A stretch of DNA of 64,000 nucleotides, taken from positions 1 through 64,000 of the forward strand of contig NZ_JACXAC010000001.1 of the NCBI RefSeq assembly GCF_014699055.1, in the 5' to 3' direction. The DNA is from Hymenobacter armeniacus. GTDB taxonomy: Bacteria; Bacteroidota; Bacteroidia; Cytophagales; Hymenobacteraceae. Both the position numbers and the translations under genes were made by a program. Within the stretch, counting starts at the first letter, position 1; every line of letters begins with the position of its first letter. Below, piece by piece: positions 34,139 to 41,872 of the stretch. Below the pieces are notes generated by a model, which worked only from the letters and a program-made list of their open reading frames with translations, ran no database searches and was not told where the DNA came from.

Positions 34139-34882
34139 CACGCTGACGTTCTCCACGGCTTCTTCCTGCAGCTCGGCCGTTTCTTCCGGGCCCAGGTAGC
34201 GGTCAATTAGAAAATGCGCCAGGTAGAGCACCGGCGTGAGTAGAATGGCCGCCGCGAATTTGTACCAGTAGTTGGTGTTGGCCACCGAGATGACCTGGTC
34301 GAAGCTCCAGTTGCCGAACAGGTAAAACGCCACGTAGAGCACCACAAACGAGTCGACGAGCTGCGACACCAGCGTGGAGCCCGTGGCCCGCAGCCATACG
34401 AAGCGCCCGCCCGTGGCCCGCCGAATGGCCGCAAAAATGGTGGCATCGAGCACCTGCCCCACCGCAAACGCCACAATGGAACCGGTGATGATGCCCAGCC
34501 CCTGCCGGAAAATGCTTTGGTATGCAAAATCGATGTTGAACGGCCGGCCCAGGTTGTCGGTTTTGTTCACATCGAGCCAGAATGCCGCCGGCGGCAGTTT
34601 GGTGGTGAGGTAGATAACGCCGAAGGCGAACAGGATGAGGGCCATGGTGAGGTAGCTCACGCGCAGCACCCCGGCCTTGCCAAAATACTCGTTGATGATG
34701 TCGGTGGTCACAAACACCACCGGCCAGATGAGCACGCCCGCCGTGAGGTTGTCGTCGCGGCCCATCAGCGGCAGCAGCGAGAATATTTTCACCCCAATGA
34801 TTTCGGCCAGCAGCGCATTCACGATGAAAATGCCGCTCAGCACGAGGTACAACTGCTGCTTTTTGTGCGCGAAGGGAGTCAT
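34136..34882 (-). CDS. Queuosine precursor transporter (YhhQ/VUT family)
   Basis: A 248-residue inner-membrane protein with about six helices that takes up a 7-deazaguanine queuosine precursor. Family features: 'NALLAEIIGVKIFSL' at the start, 'LIWPVVFVTTDIINEYFGKA' (conserved D-I-I-N-E-Y), 'FAYQSIFRQGLGIITGSIVA' and the long helical 'QLVDSFVVLYVAFYLFG'. The frame is open far upstream through the RNase Z region; the ATG at 34882 begins the natural protein. The acidic C-terminal tail is cytoplasmic. Confidence 0.88.
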   Translation of the reverse strand: MTPFAHKKQQLYLVLSGIFIVNALLAEIIGVKIFSLLPLMGRDDNLTAGVLIWPVVFVTTDIINEYFGKAGVLRVSYLTMALILFAFGVIYLTTKLPPAAFWLDVNKTDNLGRPFNIDFAYQSIFRQGLGIITGSIVAFAVGQVLDATIFAAIRRATGGRFVWLRATGSTLVSQLVDSFVVLYVAFYLFGNWSFDQVISVANTNYWYKFAAAILLTPVLYLAHFLIDRYLGPEETAELQEEAVENVSV

Positions 34883-34920
34883 GGGTAAAGCGTGGTCGGC
34901 GGGGGCGGGGAACAAGCGGG

Positions 34921-35832
34921 TTACAGGCTCACCAGCAGCCCTTCGGTGGCCAGCTCGGCCGACGGAAACAGGGCGTGGGCCTCGTGCAATAGCGGCTCCA
35001 GCGCCTTGTAGCGGCTGGAGAAGTGCCCCAGCAGCAGGCGTTTGGCGTGCGCGTCGAGGGCCAGCTGGGCGGCCTGGCGGGCGGTGCTGTGGTGGGTTTG
35101 GGCGGCGCGCTCGCGCAGGTCTTCCAGAAACGTGGCCTCGTGGTAGAGCAAGTCGACGCCTTGAATGAGGCCGGCCAGCGCGGGCGTATACAGCGTGTCG
35201 GAGAAGAAGGCGTAGCGGCGCGGCACCGGCGGCGGGCCGGCCACGTCGGCGTGGCGCAGGCCGGGCTGGGTGGCATCGGCTTCGAGGTCGAGGCCCTGGG
35301 CCAGGCGCGCCAGCTGCTCGGGGCGCAGGCCGGCGGGAAGTCTGTCCTTCAGCAGGTTGGCCCGACGGGGCTTTTCTGCAAACAGGTAGCCCGCGCACGG
35401 AATGCGGTGGCGCATGGGCAGCGAGGCCACGCTGATGGCGTCGTCCTCGTACACCACGGCGTGGGCTTCGGTATTCACGGGCGTAAACTCCATGGCGAAG
35501 GCCAGGTGCATGTTCGAGACGCGGGCCTGGGTGATGAGAACCTCGTCGAGGCCGGGCGGGCCAACGATGCGCAGCGGCTGGGTGCGCCCTTGCAGGTGCA
35601 TGGTGCCCAGCAGCCCAAACAGCCCAAAATAATGGTCGCCGTGCAGGTGCGAGATAAAAACGGCCCGCAGGTGGTGGGGCCGCACGCGGTGCTCCAGCAT
35701 CTGCCATTGCGTGCCCTCGCCGCAGTCGATGAGGTAGGACGCCGCGCCCACCGTGAGCACCTGCGCCGTGGGGTGGCGGCCCGCCACGGGCGTGGCCGAG
35801 GCCGAGCCCAATATCTTCAGCTCGAAAGTCAA
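34921..35832 (-). CDS. rnz: Ribonuclease Z
   Basis: A 303-residue metallo-beta-lactamase-fold endonuclease that trims the 3' ends of tRNA precursors. Zinc ligands are seen in 'FISHLHGDHYFGL' (HxHxDH), with 'SYLIDCGEGTQWQML' before it, 'FSDTLYTP' in the middle and 'GHFSSRYK' near the end. The length is the usual short bacterial form. No ATG is available; the TTG at 35832 gives the natural start 'MTFELKILGSASATPVAGRH'. It lies upstream of the queuosine transporter on the same strand, so two tRNA-related genes are adjacent. Confidence 0.93.
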   Translation of the reverse strand: MTFELKILGSASATPVAGRHPTAQVLTVGAASYLIDCGEGTQWQMLEHRVRPHHLRAVFISHLHGDHYFGLFGLLGTMHLQGRTQPLRIVGPPGLDEVLITQARVSNMHLAFAMEFTPVNTEAHAVVYEDDAISVASLPMRHRIPCAGYLFAEKPRRANLLKDRLPAGLRPEQLARLAQGLDLEADATQPGLRHADVAGPPPVPRRYAFFSDTLYTPALAGLIQGVDLLYHEATFLEDLRERAAQTHHSTARQAAQLALDAHAKRLLLGHFSSRYKALEPLLHEAHALFPSAELATEGLLVSL

Positions 35833-35833
35833 G

Positions 35834-35962
35834 GGTTAGCGGGTAGCCGTTAGCCTGTTAAGTGAAAAGGAGGACGATGCAGGCGCCATGGAAAAGAAAT
35901 TGGCTGTTGACTGTAGCACTCCGCGAAGAAGGCTAACAGCTAACAGCCAATAGCTAGAAGCT
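35834..35962. repeat. Imperfect inverted repeat, GTTAGCC style
   Basis: GTTAGCGGGTAGCCGTTAGCC on one side (given as two overlapping GTTAGC words) and GGCTAACAGCTAACAGCC on the other flank a ~70-base centre between the STAS and RNase Z genes. It resembles the element at 20046-20115 in style but not in sequence. Confidence 0.4.
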
Positions 35963-35970
35963 AAAAAAAC

Positions 35971-36345
35971 CTACTCCTTGTCGGTCAGGTCGCGCTCGAT
36001 GGCGTGCAGAAACACGCGGTCGATGCCTTCTTCTACCGTGGGCAGGATGTGCAGCACCGACTCCAGTTTGCTGATGGTGATGAGCTTCAGCACATGGTCT
36101 TGCAGGCCGGTGAGTACCAGCAGGCCGCCCGTGGAGTTGCACAGCCGGTTGGCAATCAGAATGGAGCTGAGGCCCGACGAATCCGTGTACTTCACGTTGG
36201 TGAGGTCCAGAATGAGGTTGTTGATGCCTTCAGCGTTCAGCTTCACGAACTCCGATTTGAGGTCGGGCGCAACGGTGGTGTCGAGCTTCTTCTCCTCAAT
36301 GGTGATGATGGTGTAGCTTTCTTTTTTATCAATCGTGTACTTCAT
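35971..36345 (-). CDS. STAS-domain protein (anti-anti-sigma-like)
   Basis: A 124-residue single STAS domain. The N-terminus 'YTIDKKESYTIITIEEKKLD' leads to the key region 'LILDLTNVKYTDSSGLSSIL', where a Ser next to the D-S-S-G turn is the usual phosphorylation site of SpoIIAA-like antagonists. 'GLLVLTGLQDHVLKLITISK' and 'LHILPTVEEGID' complete the fold. It would act in a partner-switching pathway by binding an anti-sigma kinase, but none is in the window. The ATG at 36345 fits the fold; a 7-of-8 promoter TACCTTCG lies at 36376-36383. Confidence 0.87.
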   Translation of the reverse strand: MKYTIDKKESYTIITIEEKKLDTTVAPDLKSEFVKLNAEGINNLILDLTNVKYTDSSGLSSILIANRLCNSTGGLLVLTGLQDHVLKLITISKLESVLHILPTVEEGIDRVFLHAIERDLTDKE

Positions 36346-36386
36346 ACAGCGTAAGCAAGGAGAGTAAGGGAACGGCGAAGGTAAAT

Positions 36387-36407
36387 AAAAAACCCAAAAT
36401 CTTGGGT
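36387..36407 (-). terminator. Rho-independent terminator after the DUF4198 gene
   Basis: On the minus strand the stem ACCCAA-GATT-TTGGGT is followed by six T, right after the stop of the DUF4198 gene. It separates that gene from the STAS gene. Confidence 0.75.
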
Positions 36408-36415
36408 GAAGCCGG

Positions 36416-37285
36416 CTAATGTTTTGCGCCGGAGCGTAGCCCGGCAGTAAGCGGCCCCGCAAAGGTGAGCGAGGCCCAGGTAGATTGCCAATCGGCGCGG
36501 TCGCGCAGTCGGGTAGGAGCAGCCGTCATGTCCACGGCCGCCAGCAGGTAGGGGCCGGGTCCGGATAGTCGTAACAAGATTCGGCCGTTTTGGTTGGCGC
36601 GGGTGGTGAAATGCGTGGTGGGCAGCCCGCCCGGCTGGCGCTGCCACACCTGCACGGCCGCCCCAAACGCGGGCTTGCCGGCGCGCAGCACCCGCACCGT
36701 GAGCGACTTATCGGCGGCTACGCGGTAGGGGTTTTGCTCGGGCACCAGTTCCAGGGGCAGGCCGTAGACGTGCCGCCAGGCCGTGTCGGCAAGGGCAGGG
36801 GCGGGGTCGCCCACGTGCACCAAGGCTTTGGCGCAGCGGCGGTAGGTTTCGCGGCCGGGCTGGGCCATCTGGTCGTTTTCCTGGCGCAGCTTCAGGGCGT
36901 AGTCCAAGCCTTCTTCGCGCAGGTAGGCCGTGAATTCGGCCGCTGGCAGCTCAAGAAAGGAGTTGGTGGAACGCATGAGCAGCATGTGGGTGCCGGGCTG
37001 CGCAAAGGCGAAGCCGGTGCGGAAAGTGTCGGTTTCGGCGGCGTTTGTGGGGGTGAGGTCGGTGGTGTCGGCTGGGGTGGGGCCGTAGCGCACGAGGCGC
37101 AGCACTTTAGTGGCCTTGGTGGTCCAGGGCTTGCCCGCAAAATCGGCGCCGATGAGGGGCCGAATGCTGACCGTGGCGCCCGGCGAGAGGTGGAAGCGCG
37201 GGGCCTCGAGCCAGAACTCGTGGGCGAGGCTAGCGGTGGTAAGGCTGCTTGCAAACAGGGCCAAAACGACAAGATTGGTGCGCAT
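36416..37285 (-). CDS. DUF4198 family exported protein
   Basis: A 289-residue exported protein. A signal peptide (about 1-21) is directly followed by 'HEFWLEAPRFHLSPGATVSI', the hallmark of DUF4198, with the conserved His at the mature N-terminus. The C-terminal part has 'PLELVPEQNPYRV', 'LTVRVLRAGKPAFGAAVQVW' and an Ig-like 'FTTRANQNGRILLRLSGPGPY'. Relatives are periplasmic, often near metal (nickel or cobalt) transport genes, but no such gene is nearby. It starts only 3 bases after the stop of the gene upstream on the same strand. Confidence 0.82.
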   Translation of the reverse strand: MRTNLVVLALFASSLTTASLAHEFWLEAPRFHLSPGATVSIRPLIGADFAGKPWTTKATKVLRLVRYGPTPADTTDLTPTNAAETDTFRTGFAFAQPGTHMLLMRSTNSFLELPAAEFTAYLREEGLDYALKLRQENDQMAQPGRETYRRCAKALVHVGDPAPALADTAWRHVYGLPLELVPEQNPYRVAADKSLTVRVLRAGKPAFGAAVQVWQRQPGGLPTTHFTTRANQNGRILLRLSGPGPYLLAAVDMTAAPTRLRDRADWQSTWASLTFAGPLTAGLRSGAKH

Positions 37286-37288
37286 AAC

Positions 37289-38047
37289 CTAAGTAGGGAA
37301 TGAAGATAATCGCAGTCGGTTTCGCACTAGCCTGGGTAGGTTTGCAATTAACATGGCATTGGCCGGGGCAGCGCGTTGCAACGCCAATTCTTCTTGCTCG
37401 TTGAGTTTTCTTAACTCATCTAGCGAGACTTCATGTAAATATTCGTATTCGCGGCCTTCAAAAAAATACGTGTAGTGCGCCGTGAATATCTTTTCTTCAT
37501 CGTCTGAACGGGAAGCACAAGGCTTGACGCGTGCACAAATAGCCGGTGCTACCTGTATATCGTCGGCAATAGCAATGGATTGGGTGCAATAAGAAATGCC
37601 TTTACGTAGCATTTGCAGGCCGCTGACCAGACAACTGATGGTTGGAATTAGGGCCCATAGTGGATACGGAGCGCCAGAAGTCCCGCTGATACGAGAAAAA
37701 CGGGGTTGATTTTTAACGTACTCAACCTGAACCGCAGTGCCTGGTGCTACGGTGTGCGAACTTGAATAAGAATGGCCCTGGTATAGGTGGCCTGCTGTTC
37801 GAAAGCGGTAGTTGATTTCCCAGATGGACTCTTCATCATCGCCATCTGAGAGGCTAGTAAGGTTAGCGCTGGTTATAATGCCCGACGTTTGCGCAACGGG
37901 CTGGGCAAGAAACCACACGCTTGAAAAATCTACTATCGGCCAGAGAAAGCATGTCAACACTACTCCGGTAGCGCTAAAGGCCAAGCCAGCTAGAAAACTG
38001 AGGCTGCCAAAGAAAATTTGCAGCTTTTCGCTCAATGTCAGTCGCAT
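37289..38047 (-). CDS. DUF3592-like membrane protein
   Basis: A 252-residue membrane protein. Helices lie at about 12-38 and 128-146. The stretch between them ('SGIITSANLTSL', 'INYRFRTAGHLYQGHSYS', 'GTAVQVEYVKNQPRFSRI') is the typical DUF3592 beta domain, and a second similar domain follows ('VKPCASRSDDEEKIFTAHYTYFFEGREYEY', cited only in outline as a repeat of the same pattern). The role is unknown. Its GC content is clearly lower than its neighbours, a sign of later acquisition or weak selection. Confidence 0.65.
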   Translation of the reverse strand: MRLTLSEKLQIFFGSLSFLAGLAFSATGVVLTCFLWPIVDFSSVWFLAQPVAQTSGIITSANLTSLSDGDDEESIWEINYRFRTAGHLYQGHSYSSSHTVAPGTAVQVEYVKNQPRFSRISGTSGAPYPLWALIPTISCLVSGLQMLRKGISYCTQSIAIADDIQVAPAICARVKPCASRSDDEEKIFTAHYTYFFEGREYEYLHEVSLDELRKLNEQEELALQRAAPANAMLIANLPRLVRNRLRLSSFPT

Positions 38048-38077
38048 GTCGGCACACGGAGAAAGTCGGGCATCAAC

Positions 38078-39916
38078 TTACTGCCGTTCCAGCGCCAGCG
38101 CGTAGGCCCGGTCGTAGTGCACGCGCAGGTTTTTCCAGTCGAAGAGCTCGGCGGAGCTTTCCACGGCGTTGCGCTGCATGATGCGCTCGCGGCGGTTGAG
38201 CAGCACGAAGTCCCACATCATGTTGCAGAGCTCTTCGGCCGACTCGTCGAAGGATTTTTCCTGGCGGTGCACCACAAAAATGCCTTTTTGCTCGGGCTCG
38301 GGGATGGTTTCGAGCACGTAGTCGCCGAAGCCCGACAGGTCGGAGGTGATGGCGGGCACGCCGCGGGCCACGCACTCGAGCGGGGTGTAGCCCCAGGGCT
38401 CGTAGTAGCTCGGGAACACGCCCAGGTGGCAGCCGCGCACAAACTGTCCGTACTCCATGCCCAGCAGCGGCGAGGCCGGCGACACAAAGTCGGGGTGGTA
38501 CACCATCTTCACCCGGTCGTGCTTGTGGTTGAGTAGGTTGGCCCGGCGCATGAAGTTCAGGATGTCGTCTTCCTGGTCGTTCACTAGGTTGTGGGTGATG
38601 ACGGGCGGCAGGGTGTTGGTCTTCCAGGTTTGCAGGGTGCGGCGGTAGCGCAAGCGCCAGTAGTCGTCCACCATGGAGCTGAGTTCGGGCAGCTTGTGGT
38701 CCTGGCTGGCGGCGGCGGCGTAGAACAGGCGCTCGCCCACTTGGCGCTCAATGGCCTGGCAGGTTTCGTGTACTTCATCGAGCAGGGCGCGGCGTTCCAG
38801 CACCTGCGGGTTGATGCTGGTGTAAGGGCGCTTGGTGATGAAAAACATTACCACCTGGCCTTCCATGCCGCTTTGCTGCAGGCGGTGGTTGAGGCGGGCC
38901 AGGGCTTCCAGGGTCAGGTCGAAGCCTTTGTTGTGGTACTCGTAGCGGCCGGAGGTGAAGAAATACAGCGTCTTGTCCAGGTCGAACGCATACGACTGGA
39001 AAAAGTGCGCCATCACGAATTCATGAATCTTGGCCTTGTACTGCTGGTGCAGGTTCTGGAACTCGTGCAGGGCCACGAAGCGCTCGATGTTGAGGCCGTT
39101 GGGCAGCACCGCGTCCGGAATTCGGTCGAGCAAGTAGATGCACTCGCGCACCGTCAGCTCGCTCACGGTGGTGAACACGTGGCTGCCGTGGGCGGCGGCG
39201 CGCTCCATTTTCACGGCGGGCTCGATGTTGAAATGCCGGGCCTCGTTTTCCCAGTTCACCCACATGAGGTGGTCGTAGAAATCGGGGTCGTTCATGGCCA
39301 GGTAGCGGCCCAGCAGCGTGGCGTGGGTGGTGAAGAGCAGGTGGGCAGGCACGTGCAGGCGGCGCAGCTCCGGAATGGCCACGCCGGTCATCCACTCGTG
39401 AAAGTGGCCCAGCAGGCGTTGCGCGGGCGTTACCTGGGCCGCCACGTGCTGGAAGAAGATGGTGGTGAGGTGGCCGAAGGCGATGACCTGATGCAACAGG
39501 TCGTCGGTATCGGGCGAGGGAATACCGTGGCGCTGCCACAGGTCGGCTTTCAGCTCGCCCAGTTTGGGGTAAGCCTGAAACGGGTTGATGAGCACCACGC
39601 GGGGCCGGCCCGTCACCAGCCAGGTGCCGTAGTTCACGTCGTAGCCCTGGGCGCGCATGGTGCGCACGGCCGCCCCAAAGGGGTCGGAGGCGGTGTGCAC
39701 GGTGAGGTCGTCGAAGGGCTCAAACTCGCCCTGGGCCATGTTCGGGAAATACGGGCCTAGCAGGCAGTACCGGTTGCCCCAGGCGGGCATGGTGGCGGGC
39801 ACCTTGGAACGAATGACGGTGTAGATGCCACCCACCTGGTTGCAGACCTCCCAGGCCACTTCAACGAGCAGCGAATCGGGAAAGAGGGCTTCGGGGGCGT
39901 TGGGGGTGGTTTGCAT
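38078..39916 (-). CDS. Glycogen synthase, GT3 family
   Basis: A 612-residue eukaryote-like GT3 glycogen synthase, not the GT5 GlgA type. Seen: 'EVAWEVCNQVGGIYTVIRSK' near the N-terminus, 'FTTVSELTVRE', 'LPNGLNIERFVALHEFQNLH', 'FFTSGRYEYHNKGFDLTLEA' and the donor-site 'GVFPSYYEPWGYTPLECVA'. It extends alpha-1,4-glucan from UDP- or ADP-glucose. The frame extends 42 codons upstream; the ATG at 39916 fits the family. A 7-of-8 promoter box (TACCTTTC) is ~40 bases upstream. The GH13 enzyme 2 kb away may be its partner. Confidence 0.92.
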   Translation of the reverse strand: MQTTPNAPEALFPDSLLVEVAWEVCNQVGGIYTVIRSKVPATMPAWGNRYCLLGPYFPNMAQGEFEPFDDLTVHTASDPFGAAVRTMRAQGYDVNYGTWLVTGRPRVVLINPFQAYPKLGELKADLWQRHGIPSPDTDDLLHQVIAFGHLTTIFFQHVAAQVTPAQRLLGHFHEWMTGVAIPELRRLHVPAHLLFTTHATLLGRYLAMNDPDFYDHLMWVNWENEARHFNIEPAVKMERAAAHGSHVFTTVSELTVRECIYLLDRIPDAVLPNGLNIERFVALHEFQNLHQQYKAKIHEFVMAHFFQSYAFDLDKTLYFFTSGRYEYHNKGFDLTLEALARLNHRLQQSGMEGQVVMFFITKRPYTSINPQVLERRALLDEVHETCQAIERQVGERLFYAAAASQDHKLPELSSMVDDYWRLRYRRTLQTWKTNTLPPVITHNLVNDQEDDILNFMRRANLLNHKHDRVKMVYHPDFVSPASPLLGMEYGQFVRGCHLGVFPSYYEPWGYTPLECVARGVPAITSDLSGFGDYVLETIPEPEQKGIFVVHRQEKSFDESAEELCNMMWDFVLLNRRERIMQRNAVESSAELFDWKNLRVHYDRAYALALERQ

Positions 39917-40091
39917 AGGGGTGGGCACGGGAGGGCGGGGGCTAAGAACGCGGCGAAAGGTAAGCCGGCCGGCGCTGTAGATGCCACTGCGGGCCGCCTT
40001 TTTTACGGGCGTCGGCGCCCGGCCTAAACTTCGACCCACCAAGTCTGTTACGGGCCTTGCAATTTCTCATGCATTTCCCTGCCCGCATTTC

Positions 40092-40721
40092 ATGGCCGAT
40101 TCCACCAACGTGCTTGCCCTCGAAACCCCCATTTTGCCGGTGCTGGCCCAGCGCCGCAGCCCCCGCGCCTACAGCCCCCAACCCGTGCCGCCCGAAGCCC
40201 TGCGCCAGGTTTTTGCCGCGGCTTCGTCGGCGGCTTCGTGCTTTGGCGAGCAGCCCTGGCGCTACCTGGTGGGCGCGCAAGCCACTAGCCCGGAGGCGTT
40301 TGCCGGCATCTTAGCCAGCATGGGCGAGTTCAACCAGGTGTGGGCCAAAAACGCGCCCGTGCTGGGCGTGAGCATTGCCAAACTCACGTTCTCGCACGAC
40401 GGCAACCCCAACGCCTGGGCCCGGCACGACGTGGGCCAGGCCACGGCCACCCTGGCCATTCAGGCCACCGAGCTGGGCCTGCAGGTGCACCAAATGGCCG
40501 GCTTCTCGCCCGATAAGCTGCGCGCCGCCTTCAGCATTCCGGCCGACTACGAGCCCGTGGCCGTGTTCACCCTCGGCTACCCCGGCGACCCGGCCAGCCT
40601 GCCCGATGGGCTGCGCGAAAAAGAGCTGGCCCCGCGTACCCGCAAGCCGCTGGCCGAGTTTCTCTTCGAAGGCGCCTGGCCCGGACTGGCCGAGGAGCGC
40701 TACGACCAGGCGCCCGTGTAA
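40092..40721 (+). CDS. Nitroreductase family protein
   Basis: A 209-residue FMN-dependent oxidoreductase of the nitroreductase family. Features: 'LAQRRSPRAYSPQPVPPEAL' with the FMN-phosphate-binding Arg-Arg-Ser, 'ASSAASCFGEQPWRYLVG', 'WARHDVGQATATLAIQATEL' and 'PVAVFTLGYPGDP'. The substrate is not predictable; such enzymes reduce nitroaromatics, quinones or enones. The ATG at 40092 is used because the frame upstream lacks similarity. It faces away from the glycogen synthase gene and ends at a strong inverted repeat. Confidence 0.87.
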   Translation: MADSTNVLALETPILPVLAQRRSPRAYSPQPVPPEALRQVFAAASSAASCFGEQPWRYLVGAQATSPEAFAGILASMGEFNQVWAKNAPVLGVSIAKLTFSHDGNPNAWARHDVGQATATLAIQATELGLQVHQMAGFSPDKLRAAFSIPADYEPVAVFTLGYPGDPASLPDGLREKELAPRTRKPLAEFLFEGAWPGLAEERYDQAPV

Positions 40722-40738
40722 GACTTTTCACGTCGCCG

Positions 40739-40801
40739 TCGGCACGCAACGGCCCGTCTCGCTGCGCCAAAAGTGCCGCAAGACGGGCCGTTGCGTGCCG
40801 A
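40739..40801. terminator. Strong 21-bp inverted repeat, probable bidirectional terminator
   Basis: Arms at 40739-40759 and 40781-40801 are perfect reverse complements (they begin TCGGCACGCAACGG), with a 21-base loop, between convergent genes. T-rich tracts lie just outside on both sides (TTTT at 40802, AAAAG on the other strand). Confidence 0.7.
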
Positions 40802-40816
40802 TTTTACAAGCCAAAC

Positions 40817-41704
40817 CTAGTGCAGCGGCCGCTTCTTGATGATGCCGCCGTGTGCGTCGTCGATGCCGTACTGCACCACAAACGCATTGGGGTCGATGCG
40901 GCGGATTTCGGCGTGCAGCTGCGGCAGCTCCAGGCGCGTAACAACGGTGAACACGATGTCGCGCTCATTGAGCTGCTCGCCGCGCTTGCCGAAGCCGGCC
41001 TTGCCCTGGTAGAGCGTCACGCCCCGCCCAAGGCCCTCGGTGATGGCCAGCCGAATGGTCTCGCTGTGCTCCGACACGATGGTGACGCCCGTGTACTGCT
41101 CGATGCCGTTGAGCACAAACTCCATCACGCGCGACGCCGCGAAGTAGGTGAGCATGGAGTACAGCGCCGGCTCGGTGCCGAGCACCCACACGGCCACGCC
41201 AAAGATGATGACGTTGAGAATCAGAATGATGTCGCTGACTTTGAGCAGCGTCAGGTGGCGGCTCACGAGCAGGGCGGCTATCTCGGTGCCGTCGAGCACG
41301 GCGCCGCCGCGCATGGCCAGCCCAATGCCCGCCCCAATGAACACCCCGCCGAACACGGCCGTGAGCAGGCGGTCGGGGGTGATGTCGGGGAAGGGCACGA
41401 AGGCCAGCACCAGCGCCAGCCCGCCGATGCCGATGGCGCTGCGCACGGCAAAGCGGCGGCCCATCTGGCGGTAGCCCAGCGCCACAAAGGGCAGGTTGAT
41501 GACCAGAATGAGGGCGGCCAGCGGCAGGTGGAGCAGGGCCGCCAGCAGCATCGAAACGCCCGTCACGCCGCCGTCAATGAAATGGCTGGAAAGCAGGAAG
41601 GCCTTGAGGCCAAAGGCTGCGGCAATCACGCCCGCGATGATAAAAGCCGCGTTTTGGACTTCGGAAGCGGGGCGATTGATGGTAGTGGCAGGGGTGTGGG
41701 CCAT
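40817..41704 (-). CDS. YitT family membrane protein with DUF2179
   Basis: A 295-residue protein. Five or six helices cover ~20-190, with the family markers 'SSHFIDGGVTGVSMLLAALL' and 'GGVFIGAGIGLAMRGGAVLDG', and a C-terminal cytosolic DUF2179 domain ('YTGVTIVSEHSETIRLAITE', 'DIVFTVVTRLELPQLHAEI', 'VQYGIDDAHGG') follows. It is a common bacterial family of unknown function. The ATG at 41704 follows a 7-of-8 start-adjacent promoter box (TTCCTTTG). Confidence 0.87.
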   Translation of the reverse strand: MAHTPATTINRPASEVQNAAFIIAGVIAAAFGLKAFLLSSHFIDGGVTGVSMLLAALLHLPLAALILVINLPFVALGYRQMGRRFAVRSAIGIGGLALVLAFVPFPDITPDRLLTAVFGGVFIGAGIGLAMRGGAVLDGTEIAALLVSRHLTLLKVSDIILILNVIIFGVAVWVLGTEPALYSMLTYFAASRVMEFVLNGIEQYTGVTIVSEHSETIRLAITEGLGRGVTLYQGKAGFGKRGEQLNERDIVFTVVTRLELPQLHAEIRRIDPNAFVVQYGIDDAHGGIIKKRPLH

Positions 41705-41798
41705 ACGGCAAAGGAAAGGCAAATAGGAAGAAACACCGCCCGAACCCGGCGTTTGGGTGGCGAAAGGGCTTTACATTTTGGGCCGAGAAAAGCAAAAA

Positions 41799-41845
41799 TG
41801 CCGCGTCGGCAGTCACACTTCTTGAGCGTGACTGCCGGCGCGGCA
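41799..41845 (-). terminator. Rho-independent terminator after the GH13 gene
   Basis: On the minus strand the arms GCCGCGCCGGCAGTCAC and GTGACTGCCGACGCGGC (one mismatch) are followed by ATTTTTGC, directly after the GH13 stop. Confidence 0.8.
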
Positions 41846-41872
41846 CGGCGTTGGGAGTATTTCCCAAGCGCC

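Noticed and set aside
34883-35707. Long upstream extension of the queuosine-transporter frame
   Set aside because: It is the shadow of rnz in another frame; the composition is Arg/Pro/His-rich and the transporter begins naturally at 34882.
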